From assembly GCA_002495885.1 (NCBI GenBank), contig DAHG01000072.1, positions 5,196 through 55,077 of the forward strand: 49,882 nucleotides of DNA, in the 5' to 3' direction. The notes beneath the pieces were generated by a model. The model made no database searches. It saw only the letters and a program-made list of their open reading frames with translations, and was not told where the DNA came from. Shown here piece by piece: positions 15,796 to 25,253 of the stretch (its first letter is position 1; every line of letters begins with the position of its first letter). The translations under genes and the position numbers were made by a program. This DNA comes from Methanocellaceae archaeon UBA148 (GTDB lineage: Archaea > Halobacteriota > UBA148).

Positions 15796-17331
15796 TCACA
15801 AGTCTAATGGTCCTCTTTTCTTTATCATCAACCTATTTATCGCGCTTATCAATGCCTCAACTGAAGCCATTACGATATCTTCTCTGGCTGCTCTTGCGGT
15901 CACAATATTACCGTTTTTATCCTCCACTCCGATGATTACCTCTGCTAGTGCATCAGACCCGCCAGTTATGGCCTCTATCTTAAAGTCTCGTAGCTTTATA
16001 CTTGTGTCTTCACCTAAAATCGTCTGCACCGCACAAAGAGCAGCATCTACAGGTCCGACTCCGGTTTGGGCGCCAATCCTTGGTTTCCCATTAACGACTG
16101 CTTTTATAGATGCCGTTGGTGTGATCTTGTTTCCTGTCATGACCGAGACCTCTTCTAACACTATTGCCTGCTCTCCTTTTGCGACCTCACCAATGGTTAC
16201 CTCTGCGATAGTGTACAGGTCTGCATCTGTTACCCTCTTTCCTTTGTCGCCGAGATCCTTAATTCGTTGCATTATCTCTGCTAGTTGACCATCTGTCGGA
16301 TTTAGCCCCGCACTGTTTAGCATTTGTTTTACGGCATGTTTGCCGGCGTGTTTGCCTGCCACTATTCGGCGTATATGCCCAACCATCTCGGGCGTCATAA
16401 CACCAGGCTCAAAAGTATCGGTTCTCATCAAAACGCCATGTGTATGTATCCCAGATTCATGGGAAAATGCATTATCTCCAACGATAGGCGTATTTGGAGG
16501 AAGTCGAATTCCTGACAGTCTCTCTACCAATCGTGATGTTTCTACCAAGTATTTCGTTTGAATGTTCGTTCCCAATTTATAAATCGAGTGCAAGCTCATT
16601 ACAGTCTCAGCAAGGTCTGCATTTCCTGCTCTCTCTCCTAGACTGTTTACGGCTACCTGTACCTGGCGAGCACCCGCCTCTACTGCCGCTAGGGAATTCG
16701 CTACAGCCAGCCCGAAATCGTTGTGACAATGTACATCGATGGGAACTTTCACGGTGTTATATATCTTTTTGATCAAATCTTTCATAGCTGAAGGATGTGT
16801 TATGCCAACGGTATCTGGAACGTTGATCTTATCAGCTCCCGCCTTTTCGACTTCTTTGTAGACCATGAGCAAGTAATCAGTGTCAGTTCGAGTAGCATCC
16901 ATCGCCGAGAAAAGACACTCTACTCCGTGCTCTTTGATGTACTCTACTGCATCTACGGCTAGTTGCAGTACCTCTTCTTTGCTTTTCTCTATCGTATACT
17001 GAATCTGAATATCAGAGGTTGGAACGAAGGTGTGCACTATGTCTACATTGCAATCAAGGCATGCATCGATATCTGGTTTATTTACCCTTGCTAGTCCGCA
17101 TATCTTAGCATGCAATCCGGTATTTACGACACTCTCCACAGACTTCTTTTCACCCTTTGATGAAACGGGAAACCCCGCTTCTATTATGTCAACGCCCAAT
17201 TTGTCTAGTTGGCGAGCTATGAGGAGTTTATCCTCAGTTTTTAATGAAACGCCCGGCGTTTGTTCTCCATCCCTAAGTGTAGTGTCAAAGATCTGGATGT
17301 GTTTGTGCATGTGCATCATGTATATCATCAA
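15796..17331 (-). CDS. 2-isopropylmalate or (R)-citramalate synthase
   Basis: A 511-aa DRE-TIM metallolyase condensing acetyl-CoA with a 2-oxo acid. Catalytic motif FDTTLRDGEQTPGVSL lies near residue 14, the metal-binding HCHNDFGLAVAN near residue 202 and the GERAGNADL motif near 235. The C-terminal ~120 residues are the LeuA regulatory dimer domain (leucine or isoleucine feedback). The related families LeuA (leucine), CimA (isoleucine via citramalate) and AksA (coenzyme B) share these motifs; the regulatory domain favours LeuA or CimA. The start may be ATG 17319, 17316 or 17310 instead of 17331. It is transcribed away from the UspA gene from a shared 84-bp region. Confidence 0.88.
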   Translation of the reverse strand: MMIYMMHMHKHIQIFDTTLRDGEQTPGVSLKTEDKLLIARQLDKLGVDIIEAGFPVSSKGEKKSVESVVNTGLHAKICGLARVNKPDIDACLDCNVDIVHTFVPTSDIQIQYTIEKSKEEVLQLAVDAVEYIKEHGVECLFSAMDATRTDTDYLLMVYKEVEKAGADKINVPDTVGITHPSAMKDLIKKIYNTVKVPIDVHCHNDFGLAVANSLAAVEAGARQVQVAVNSLGERAGNADLAETVMSLHSIYKLGTNIQTKYLVETSRLVERLSGIRLPPNTPIVGDNAFSHESGIHTHGVLMRTDTFEPGVMTPEMVGHIRRIVAGKHAGKHAVKQMLNSAGLNPTDGQLAEIMQRIKDLGDKGKRVTDADLYTIAEVTIGEVAKGEQAIVLEEVSVMTGNKITPTASIKAVVNGKPRIGAQTGVGPVDAALCAVQTILGEDTSIKLRDFKIEAITGGSDALAEVIIGVEDKNGNIVTARAAREDIVMASVEALISAINRLMIKKRGPLDL

Positions 17332-17344
17332 TTGGATTGATATA

Positions 17345-17395
17345 GTTTATAAATTTGTGGATTAAAAATATGGTCGTTGACCTAAATATATTCTA
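17345..17395. promoter_or_regulatory. Divergent TATA elements for the synthase and UspA genes
   Basis: On the minus strand an AAATTTATAAACT element lies at about 17345-17358. On the plus strand CCTAAATATATTC lies at about 17381-17393, some 25-35 bp before the UspA GTG at 17416, giving a very short leader. Confidence 0.45.
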
Positions 17396-17415
17396 TTTGG
17401 GGGGAGACTGAGAAG

Positions 17416-17823
17416 GTGAAAAAAATTTTAGTCGCATATGACGGATCTGAGGATTCGAAGAGGGCCCTCGATTGGGCAGTGGAATTGGCAAAATGCACCC
17501 AGTCCAGCATCACCATTCTGACCGTAGTGCCCTCTGCTGCGCGAATGTTTGCTTTTGCTGATATAATAATCCCAGGTACTTTTAAGAGCCAAGCACTAAA
17601 CATGATACAGGAGGCAGCGAAGCACATTCAAGGCATTCCAGTCACATGCATTCTACGAGAGGGTGACATAGCGGACGAAATTCTGAGGGCATCTGAGGAC
17701 CTAGGGTGCGACTTAATCGTTATGGGTCGCAGGGGACTTGGAAAAATCGACCGATTCTTGCTGGGTAGTGTCGCCGAAAAGGTTGTCAAGCACTCATCAA
17801 AAACGGTCTTAATGGTGAAGTGA
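17416..17823 (+). CDS. Universal stress protein (UspA family)
   Basis: A 135-aa single-domain USP. It starts with KKILVAYDGSEDSKRALDWAVELA and ends with the nucleotide-binding signature G-2X-G-9X-G(S/T), seen as GRRGLGKIDRFLLGS followed by VAEKVVKHSSKTVLMVK. It is therefore predicted to be an ATP-binding type. The start is GTG. Cellular role not specified; USPs are generally linked to stress tolerance. It stands 31 bp upstream of mptA on the same strand and may be co-transcribed. Confidence 0.92.
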   Translation: MKKILVAYDGSEDSKRALDWAVELAKCTQSSITILTVVPSAARMFAFADIIIPGTFKSQALNMIQEAAKHIQGIPVTCILREGDIADEILRASEDLGCDLIVMGRRGLGKIDRFLLGSVAEKVVKHSSKTVLMVK

Positions 17824-17854
17824 CTCATATCGCAATCCTTATTGTTTGGGACGA

Positions 17855-18802
17855 ATGATACAACGAGGAGTTACCGTGGTTTTACCAGATATACAAGCAA
17901 ATAGGCCGGAAGTCTTAATAAACCTAACAAGGGTAGGCGTTACGGGAGTTAAAAAACTCGTAGAAATCGCTCGAAAAGAAAAAAGATCGATCATCCTCCT
18001 CTCAACGTTTGATATCTTCGTTGATTTGCCGCCTGATAGGAAGGGCGCCAATTTATCACGCAACTTTGAGGCGATCAATGAGGTGCTCGAGGAGGCAACT
18101 TCCTCACCAGTCTACGATACAGAAGAACTCTGTGTTGTAATCGCGCGGAATCTTTTAAATCGGCATGAATACGCATCTCGGGCAGAGATAAAGATGAGCA
18201 GTGAATATATAGTGAAACGAAAGACACCTGCTACAAATGTTAAGTGCCAAGAGGTCGTAGACATTTTTGCAGGTGCTGTTGCTACTAGGTCAGACGGGAC
18301 GGTCAGAAAGACCGTCGGCGTAGAAGTGGTTGGTATGACCACATGCCCTTGCGTGCAAGAAATCATGCGTGAGAAGGCCCGAGATGAGATGAGGAAGTTG
18401 GGCATTTCCTCAGAGAAGATCGAATCGTTCCTTGATAAAGTGCCCATGGCCACCCACAACCAGCGAGGACGCGGGTTTATTTCCATTGAAGTATGCGATA
18501 GTTATGACGTTCGGCTTGAGAGACTGATGGACATTATCGAGAGTTCGATGAGTTCTCAAATCTATGAATTGCTGAAAAGATCGGATGAAATCTTCATAGT
18601 AGAGGCCGCGCACAGAAATCCAAGGTTTGTGGAGGATTGCGTGAGAATCATGGCGCAAAAGATAGTTCGAGAATTCAAGGATTTGCCGGACGACTCCCTT
18701 GTGACTATAAGACAGATGAACGAGGAAAGCATCCATCAACACAATGCGTTCGCAGAGAGGGTTGCCACATTGAAAGAACTTAGATATGAGATTTCTGTTT
18801 AA
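17855..18802 (+). CDS. mptA: GTP cyclohydrolase MptA
   Basis: A 315-aa Fe(II)-dependent GTP cyclohydrolase of the FolE2/MptA family, converting GTP to 7,8-dihydroneopterin 2',3'-cyclic phosphate, the first step of tetrahydromethanopterin synthesis. Key segments are VLPDIQANRPEVLINLTRVG at the start, the conserved cysteine in GMTTCPC, the ATHNQRGRG segment and EAAHRNPRFVEDCVR with its histidine. ATG 17855 is preferred to TTG 17846. Its stop overlaps the Lhr helicase stop tail-to-tail by four bases. It supports a methanopterin-using C1 metabolism. Confidence 0.94.
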   Translation: MIQRGVTVVLPDIQANRPEVLINLTRVGVTGVKKLVEIARKEKRSIILLSTFDIFVDLPPDRKGANLSRNFEAINEVLEEATSSPVYDTEELCVVIARNLLNRHEYASRAEIKMSSEYIVKRKTPATNVKCQEVVDIFAGAVATRSDGTVRKTVGVEVVGMTTCPCVQEIMREKARDEMRKLGISSEKIESFLDKVPMATHNQRGRGFISIEVCDSYDVRLERLMDIIESSMSSQIYELLKRSDEIFIVEAAHRNPRFVEDCVRIMAQKIVREFKDLPDDSLVTIRQMNEESIHQHNAFAERVATLKELRYEISV

Positions 18803-21591
18803 TCGTGCCAGAACCTTTTGGTTTTAATGTATTCTCTTTCTGCCTTCAGAATCTCCCTGTAAAAATCCTCCTCATCTCTTAATCTGCGGATAACCCTGGA
18901 TGCGCTCTTGGGACCGAGTCCCCTGCTTGCTAATGCAATGACCGCAGTTTTTCCATGGGATAGGACGAGATTTGCGTTCCCATATACTTTCTGAACTCGT
19001 TTTTTATCCTCTTCGGATCTAAGTTTATCAGAGCGCTGGGTGATTTTTATTTCTTCTTTCTCCCAGGGTTTTAGTGCAGCTATCATCCTTGAGTTACAGA
19101 GCGGACATTCCGGCCTTTCTGGTACTTGTTTGACCTTACGTTGGGAAAGCCATTTTTTACAGTTTACACAGAAAAGTATGATCCCATCGTTCATGATCCG
19201 CTCCTTTAGCGCAAGTAAGATCGATCCGTCTGCTTTTTCTGGAGCTATCAGTTCCTTGTTGGATTCTTGGCCTGCAAGTCCAATCGGGCTAACTCTGGAT
19301 GTAACAAGCTCAATTTCTCCAGAAAGCATTTTTTCTAGGATCTCCTCTGTCCTAGGAATGTTTAACTTGTCTTGGAAGATCTCCCTCATCGTTGCATCAT
19401 ATATGGGGGTGTCCGTGAAAACATCAAGCAGTTTGTCGTCAACGAACCGGTAATCTGTGTCGCGGCTAAAAACTCCAAATTTTATTGCGACATGGACCAT
19501 CTTCCACTTGAAAAGCGCGGTGCTCTTAAGCGTCATTTCGATGATCGGCTCGATATACTCTGGCTTTATATCCAGTATCAGATCCCTTATCTGTTTTGCA
19601 GAAAGTTTTCTTGGCAACTCAAGTTCAATTCTGTAGGGATCGATTTCCATTGCCACGCTGCTACCAAAGCGTGCAGCTAGCAATGAGACGATCACTCGCC
19701 CCAGCGTCTCGTTCACCTTATGCCCGAGACAGGCGTTTATTATTATCTTTCTGTTTTCACATTCGATGACCCCGCGACTATCGGTCGGAATCGGGTAGTT
19801 ACCCTCGGTTTGTTCTTGGACGAGTTTTATCAGCTTTTTAGCAGTGCTGGCATCGGTGGGATAAGTCTTCATGAGCTCCTCAGTGGCATCTTCTTTCTTT
19901 TCTAGCATTGAAGCCACTCTGGCTCGGATACGTCCAACCTCTTGCGCTACCTCGTAGGGGACAGGAATTTCCTCTCCGACCCAAGAGGGAATTTCTCCGC
20001 TTGGGTCTTCAACCGGCTCCACTTTTATCTGATCTTCCCCCATCTCAACGATCCGCCACATATCTCCCTTCGTGATGAAAGTCGCTCCAGGAGATGCGAA
20101 GTTGACCACAAATGCCTCATCCAAGGTCCCAATAAAGCGCCCACCAATGACGTCATATATATCATAGTTCCTCTTGTCAGGGATCATGGATAAGTTCTCA
20201 TAGAAATACTGCCTTGTTCTGCGGTTTTGCCCTACGGTATTTTCATCAAACCAGATAAGTCGTTGCTCTTTTAACTGCTGAATGATTTGAAGCAATAATT
20301 CATGTGTAGTTTTCCTGAAAGGATAGGACCTACATATTATGGGTAGAATTTTTTCAAGGGGGACCCGCCCGAATTGAAGAGCCATTCCGCAAATCTGGTT
20401 TGCGAGCGTATCGCCTGCATCATGTAGTTCTATTGATTCGATTTCATCTTCATAAGCTCTGCATACTATGGCCCATGCTTCTGCAATGTCATCTGGGTTG
20501 GTGGCTATGATCGTTCCCTTTGAGGTCTCACCCACCTTATGTCCCGATCTGCCCACTCTTTGCAATAAGCGAGTCACCTGCTTTGGTGATGCATATTGTA
20601 TCACTTGATCTACCTTGCCTATGTCGATGCCCAGTTCCATCGAAGACGTGCATATCAAAGCTTTTAGGTCACCCCGCTTAAATGCATCCTCCACTTCAAC
20701 TCTCATCTCTTTTGATAGAGAGCTATGGTGTACTCCTATGTTGGAACCAAGCATATGAAATCTTGATCCGAGTGCTTCCGCAGACTGACGCGTGTTCACG
20801 AAAATTAACGTGGATTTATGTCTCTCGATAAGGTCGCTCATGCAGCTTAGATGGGCTGCTATCTCTGGGTCGGTCATCATTCTTTTCGCTTTTTTTATGT
20901 CCTCAGGCGATGCACTTGGGCTGATAACTTTGAAGTCGAGCAATTTTGATATGGACACCTCAATGATTTCTGCATCCCTGTCTGCTCCCGCCAAGAATTT
21001 TGCAATCTCCTTTGGTGAGCCAACCGTTGCAGACAGTCCTATTCGCTGAAATTCTCCTGCAACTTCAACTAGTCGCTCCAATCCGATTGCGAGTTGAGCA
21101 CCCCGTTGGGAGCTAGCTATTTCATGAACCTCATCCACGACTACATATGAAACATCCGCTAGGTTTTCACGCAGTCTTTTTCCTGTTAGCATCGCTTGTA
21201 ATGTCTCTGGTGTTGTGATCAGCATGTCGGGGGGATTTGTCGCCTGTCTCCTTCTCTCATGGTCTGAGGTGTCCCCGTGCCTAACGGAAATATCAATGCC
21301 AAACTTAGTGCTCCACCACTCCATTCTCTTGAGCATGTCCCTGTTCAATGCTCTGAGTGGAGTGATGTATAATGCAGAAATTCCTTTTTTATCCCTCTGG
21401 AGAAGACGATGAAAAATTGGTAGCACAGCAGATTCGGTCTTACCAGAACCCGTGGGTGCGATGAGAAGGACGTTTTCACCTCTTAGCACTATGGGGATGG
21501 CTTTCTCCTGCGGTTCAGTAGGCACTAAAAAACCTCTCTCTCTAAGTGCTTCTTTAATTCTTGGGTCCAGGGAGTCAAATGCTGTCATCAT
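18799..21591 (-). CDS. Lhr-type DEAD/H-box helicase
   Basis: A 930-aa SF2 helicase of the Lhr/ASH-Lhr group. Motif I APTGSGKTESA is near residue 44, the DExH box VDEVHEIASSQRG near 155, motif III SATVG and motif VI QRVGRSGHKVGE near 340. A winged-helix and beta domain region (Lhr core) follows, then a cysteine pair arrangement CVNCKKW...CPLCNSRM near residue 820, suggesting a zinc-binding insert, and a C-terminal RRLRDEEDFYREILKAEREY helix. Archaeal Lhr proteins unwind forked DNA and RNA-DNA hybrids in repair. The upstream COG1407 phosphoesterase on the same strand is its frequent genomic partner. Confidence 0.93.
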   Translation of the reverse strand: MMTAFDSLDPRIKEALRERGFLVPTEPQEKAIPIVLRGENVLLIAPTGSGKTESAVLPIFHRLLQRDKKGISALYITPLRALNRDMLKRMEWWSTKFGIDISVRHGDTSDHERRRQATNPPDMLITTPETLQAMLTGKRLRENLADVSYVVVDEVHEIASSQRGAQLAIGLERLVEVAGEFQRIGLSATVGSPKEIAKFLAGADRDAEIIEVSISKLLDFKVISPSASPEDIKKAKRMMTDPEIAAHLSCMSDLIERHKSTLIFVNTRQSAEALGSRFHMLGSNIGVHHSSLSKEMRVEVEDAFKRGDLKALICTSSMELGIDIGKVDQVIQYASPKQVTRLLQRVGRSGHKVGETSKGTIIATNPDDIAEAWAIVCRAYEDEIESIELHDAGDTLANQICGMALQFGRVPLEKILPIICRSYPFRKTTHELLLQIIQQLKEQRLIWFDENTVGQNRRTRQYFYENLSMIPDKRNYDIYDVIGGRFIGTLDEAFVVNFASPGATFITKGDMWRIVEMGEDQIKVEPVEDPSGEIPSWVGEEIPVPYEVAQEVGRIRARVASMLEKKEDATEELMKTYPTDASTAKKLIKLVQEQTEGNYPIPTDSRGVIECENRKIIINACLGHKVNETLGRVIVSLLAARFGSSVAMEIDPYRIELELPRKLSAKQIRDLILDIKPEYIEPIIEMTLKSTALFKWKMVHVAIKFGVFSRDTDYRFVDDKLLDVFTDTPIYDATMREIFQDKLNIPRTEEILEKMLSGEIELVTSRVSPIGLAGQESNKELIAPEKADGSILLALKERIMNDGIILFCVNCKKWLSQRKVKQVPERPECPLCNSRMIAALKPWEKEEIKITQRSDKLRSEEDKKRVQKVYGNANLVLSHGKTAVIALASRGLGPKSASRVIRRLRDEEDFYREILKAEREYIKTKRFWHD

Positions 21592-21980
21592 ATTCTACTG
21601 TTTGCAATGACATCATGATCATTCTGATAAGTAAACTTATTCTTGTCAGCATTGCATTATACGACCTATATGGGTCATCAATCATTTCAAAACTTGCCCA
21701 TCTAAGTCAGTCCTAAAAAAAATTTGATACCTATCTATTTTTTTTCCATTCAATTATGTTCGATTTTAGTCTCAAGGATAGCAGAACTGTGAATGGTGCA
21801 GTCTGTGAACACCCACCTGGTGGTATTTCCATAGGTGGTAGGCAGTTAGAAATTCTTTATCACGTTATAGGGATGCACAAATCCTCTTCTTTTGTGACAT
21901 CATTCATAATCGTTTTCACGTGGTAGCAGGATCAAGGATAGCCAGATGTCTCTACAAACATCGATTGTGGGCGATCATCT
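21592..21980. other. 389-bp intergenic region between lhr and phosphoesterase
   Basis: No coding frame or RNA gene is recognised. A CCACCT...AGGTGG inverted repeat (about 21820-21845, 14-base loop) is the only clear structure. It presumably contains the lhr promoter and the end of the upstream gene's transcript. Confidence 0.4.
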
Positions 21981-22808
21981 TTAACCTCTTAGATTTCTGA
22001 TTTTCCCGATATAAGTTCCATCCAGTAAGTATGCCTTTGCACTGTCTAGTTTGATTGCTCTTGAGGTGGAAATAGGTCCCACTAAATCCTCCTGTGAAGC
22101 CACATTAAAAGGTATTCCGCCGCAAAGTTCATTAAATGCAGGCATTATCGTCAAGCACCGTGAGATATTTTCATCGGCTTTAATGGAGTAGTGTTTTCGT
22201 ATTACGTTTTCATCAAAATTCACTCTAATCCATGCTGGTACGACTTTCCTGTAGCCCAATTGGTCTGTAAACCGCACTGAAGGATGATTGTGTGCCATCA
22301 CAACGTGTTTTGCGGATAGAATTTTGGCATATGGCCAAGCATGTCCATGAAAATACCCTATGTCGTCCCTAAGAAGACCTCTTGGGCTATGGAGTGTGAT
22401 ATCAGCGCCCTTAGGAATCAAAAAATCTAGGTTTCCATCATGGTTCCCTGGAACTATGTCTATTGGTGCGCGTTTTGCCAATTCTCCTAAGAATCTTGGG
22501 ATATCGCCCCGCTCTTGATATGAAATCAGGGGGATATTGTGCTTTACATCCCCGAGCAAGAGTAGTCTATCGGGGTCTATTTTTTCAATATAGTCGATTA
22601 TTTTAGCCAGTTGTTTCTGTGTTTGGCTGGGAATTTTGATTCCACTTTTATAGAGCTCATACTCTATTCCGATGTGAAGGTCTGCAATTACCAATGTTTT
22701 AATTTCATTTTTCACGACCAAGACGGGTGTATCCAGAAGAGGCTCTATGCTAATGTTCTCTTCAAAACACATTTTTTGTGGGCTCATAGTACTACCCCCC
22801 TCACTCAC
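21981..22808 (-). CDS. Calcineurin-like phosphoesterase (COG1407)
   Basis: A 275-aa metallophosphoesterase. The metal-binding motifs appear in order: ADLHIGIE (near residue 43), GDVKHN, PGNHDGNL, then GHAWPYA and AHNHPSV. This is the COG1407 family, linked by gene neighbourhood to the Lhr helicase and predicted to be a repair nuclease or phosphohydrolase. It is upstream of lhr on the same strand. The start could also be ATG 22787 (MSPQKMCFEENIS). It is divergent from the OGG1-like glycosylase, so three repair-type genes adjoin. Confidence 0.9.
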   Translation of the reverse strand: MSEGGSTMSPQKMCFEENISIEPLLDTPVLVVKNEIKTLVIADLHIGIEYELYKSGIKIPSQTQKQLAKIIDYIEKIDPDRLLLLGDVKHNIPLISYQERGDIPRFLGELAKRAPIDIVPGNHDGNLDFLIPKGADITLHSPRGLLRDDIGYFHGHAWPYAKILSAKHVVMAHNHPSVRFTDQLGYRKVVPAWIRVNFDENVIRKHYSIKADENISRCLTIMPAFNELCGGIPFNVASQEDLVGPISTSRAIKLDSAKAYLLDGTYIGKIRNLRG

Positions 22809-22896
22809 AGCATATCGCGCGATGATGAATCTCTTTCAGGAAACATTCCAGAACACCAGCATATTAATGATTCAAAAGCAATAAAAAGTCATTGGA

Positions 22897-23745
22897 ATGA
22901 AAACACATACCCTACCTGTCCATAATTTCGATCTCGATCATACGTTGCGATGTGGTCAGGTTTTTAGATGGAGAGAAAATAAAAATAGCTGGATAGGCGT
23001 CCTAGGTAATTCAGTAATCAGGGCGAAACAGGTAGGGAATCGTTTAATCGTGGAATCCGATCTCGATATGGACCATGTCACGAGCTACTTTAGGCTTAAT
23101 GATGATCTGGATGACATCTACCAATACCTAAACAAGGATGCGGTGATGAACGAGGCTATCGCTATGTACCGGGGCATGCGAATAATCAAACAAGATCCTT
23201 GGGAGTGTCTCATATCCTACGTCTGCTCAAGACAAAATCGAATTGAAAAAATTGAGAGAATCGTTTTCAGTCTCTCAAAAAATTTTGGAGATGAAATCCA
23301 ATTTGAAAATAAAATTTTTTATACTTTTCCTAAGCCAGATGAGTTTGCAAAAGCAAACTTAGATGATTTGAGAAAGTGTCAATTTCGTTTTGGAGATAAG
23401 CAAGCAAGGGAGGTTAAAGTGATAGCTCAACTGGTATCTGAAGGCGATTTTTGTCTGGAAAGATTAAGAGGACTTGATTATGAAAGTGCTAAGGAAGAGT
23501 TGATGTCACTGGAAGGAGTGGGACCCAAAGTTGCAGATTGCGTTCTTTTATTTTCTTTAGATAAACTCGAAGCATTCCCAGTAGATGTTCACGTAAGGAG
23601 AATTGTGCAACGCGATTATTTCAGAAATAAAAAAACATCGGATAAAAAACTCAGGGAATGGGCGGGGCTATATTTTGGCAAGTATGCCGGATATGCGCAG
23701 CAGTACCTGTTCTACTACGAACGCACCAGGGAGATGCAAAAATGA
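22897..23745 (+). CDS. ogg: 8-oxoguanine DNA glycosylase, OGG1-like
   Basis: A 282-aa HhH-GPD DNA glycosylase/AP lyase. The N-terminal OGG domain (residues 1-110, CGQVFRWRE) precedes the helix-hairpin-helix LEGVGPKVADCVLLFSL, whose lysine after GP is the catalytic nucleophile, and FPVDVHVRRI with the catalytic aspartate. It removes 8-oxoguanine from DNA. The presence of the N-terminal domain makes it OGG1-type rather than the shorter archaeal Ogg2. It overlaps the next gene by 4 bp. Confidence 0.9.
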   Translation: MKTHTLPVHNFDLDHTLRCGQVFRWRENKNSWIGVLGNSVIRAKQVGNRLIVESDLDMDHVTSYFRLNDDLDDIYQYLNKDAVMNEAIAMYRGMRIIKQDPWECLISYVCSRQNRIEKIERIVFSLSKNFGDEIQFENKIFYTFPKPDEFAKANLDDLRKCQFRFGDKQAREVKVIAQLVSEGDFCLERLRGLDYESAKEELMSLEGVGPKVADCVLLFSLDKLEAFPVDVHVRRIVQRDYFRNKKTSDKKLREWAGLYFGKYAGYAQQYLFYYERTREMQK

Positions 23746-24380
23746 AATCCAAACCATTCGTATTCATTAATGCAGCGATGAGCGCAGACGGGAAGATCTC
23801 CACATATAGGCGCAGTCAATTAAAAATATCTGGCTATGACGATATGAAGCGGGTTGATGGGCTTAGATCGGGCTCGGATGCCATAATGGTGGGCATAGGC
23901 ACGGTTTTGGCTGATAACCCCGGTTTGACCGTGAAGTCCGTAGAGAAGAATGTAATTCGAATAGTTGTGGACAGCATGGCGAGGACGCCTGTTGATGCTG
24001 AAGTCCTCTCTAGAAAAGGCGGTCCAACGATTATTGCCGTGTCCAAGTCTGCGCCCTCCGAAAGAGTCGAGGCGCTGAGGGAAAAGGCAGAAGTCATCAC
24101 CGTCGGTGATGAGCGTGTCTCCTTGTCTGAGCTGCTTGCGGAATTGAAGAACCGCGGCATTGAACGGCTGATGGTTGAGGGTGGCGCAACGCTTAATTGG
24201 AGTCTGATCTCCGAGGGATTGGTAGATGAGATATATGTCTACATTGGTAACATGATCATCGGTGGCAAGAATGCACCCACGCTTGTGGACGGAGTTGGCT
24301 TAAAAGAGCCAATGAAACTGGAGCTGTTAAGCGTTGAGAGAATGGACGAGGGTGTTTTAGTCAAATGGCGCGTGCTTTGA
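23742..24380 (+). CDS. arfC: 2,5-diamino-6-ribosylaminopyrimidinone 5'-phosphate reductase
   Basis: A 212-aa RibD C-terminal-domain reductase. Family marks are INAAMSADGKIST near the start, DAIMVGIGTVLADNPGLTV and the NADPH-binding LMVEGGATLNWSLI. In archaea this enzyme reduces the ribosylaminopyrimidine phosphate formed after GTP opening, on the route to riboflavin and coenzyme F420. ATG 23742 is the start because it overlaps the ogg stop (ATGA) and gives the normal N-terminus; the frame extends further upstream only as an ogg shadow. Confidence 0.92.
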   Translation: MKSKPFVFINAAMSADGKISTYRRSQLKISGYDDMKRVDGLRSGSDAIMVGIGTVLADNPGLTVKSVEKNVIRIVVDSMARTPVDAEVLSRKGGPTIIAVSKSAPSERVEALREKAEVITVGDERVSLSELLAELKNRGIERLMVEGGATLNWSLISEGLVDEIYVYIGNMIIGGKNAPTLVDGVGLKEPMKLELLSVERMDEGVLVKWRVL

Positions 24381-24465
24381 ATCGAGTAAAATCAAAGCGC
24401 TCGTGGGGAAAGAGTTGCCAAAAAATAAATAGTTCCTATATAATAATTTCAATTTGAAGAAATAC

Positions 24466-24480
24466 CCGAATTAAGTTCGG
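24466..24480. promoter_or_regulatory. Inverted repeat near the start of HTH-NucS transcript
   Basis: CCGAA-TTAAG-TTCGG is a 5-bp-armed inverted repeat about 25-30 bases after a TATA-like CCTATATAAT (about 24437), so it would sit around the transcription start of the downstream HTH gene. A strong GGGGGTGA ribosome-binding site follows at 24504-24511. Confidence 0.35.
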
Positions 24481-24520
24481 ATATAAGGAGTTGTCTGCCA
24501 TTGCAGGGGGTGAGAACTAA

Positions 24521-25079
24521 ATGAATCCAATATCAGAAAATCAAAAAACCGAAATCATTAGCTTAATACGTGAAGGTAAATTAAACAGAGAACAGATTGC
24601 TGTGAAAGTCGGAGTATCTCCTGGGACTGTCCAGCGCAATAAAAGCTCATTTGACAATGGGAACTTATGCTGAACCTTCTGAGGCTGAAGAAGTCATCGA
24701 TGCTATGGAGACGACTTTTGGACTTGAACGTGACCTCCAAATAGCCCTACGCTCTAACATTCAACAGCTTGAGCAAGGACTCAAGATCATTGACGAAGGG
24801 AAAGAACTAACAACTGAAGCAGGTAAAATTGATATTACGGCCGAAGACCAACAAGGTGTAATTTTAGTCATGGAACTGAAGGCAGGTGCTGCTAATCCTG
24901 GTTGTATTGCTCAAATATTGTCCTATATGGGTGCTCTTAAAGAAAAGGAACAAAAGCCTATCCGTGGCATTTTGGTGGCAGGGGATTTTCCACCGCGTGT
25001 AGTTTTTGCAGCTCGCGCAGTACCTAACCTTCAATTAAGGAAATACACTTTTAGGTTTTCATTCGAGGAAATTAAATGA
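24521..25079 (+). pseudogene. HTH plus NucS-like endonuclease gene, frameshifted
   Basis: ATG 24521 opens an HTH domain (LIREGKLNREQIAVKVGVSP) that runs out of frame near 24632; the rest continues in another frame to 25079. Removing one C at 24631-24632 joins them as GTVSAIKAHLTMGTYAEPSE, a smooth continuation. The second half, with ELKAGAANPGCIAQILSYMGAL and GILVAGDFPPRV, matches the NucS/DUF91 endonuclease fold; the acidic and lysine nuclease residues appear as D-x(n)-ELK. NucS cuts branched or mismatched DNA, though this HTH-fused form is a distinct subfamily of unknown role. Either a pseudogene or a sequencing error; the ribosome-binding site and promoter look intact. Confidence 0.75.
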
Positions 25080-25253
25080 GGCACAAATTGGCAAAGGCAG
25101 ATAACAAGCGGGTATGCGATTCGTTATTGCTCGCCCCAATCTTCTTCGGGAACTTCATATACTCTTGAAAAGTTAGTTGAAATTGAAACCAAGAATTACG
25201 AAAGTTGATAAATGATATCTCTTCATAACTAAATATCAGAGGAATATGAAAAA

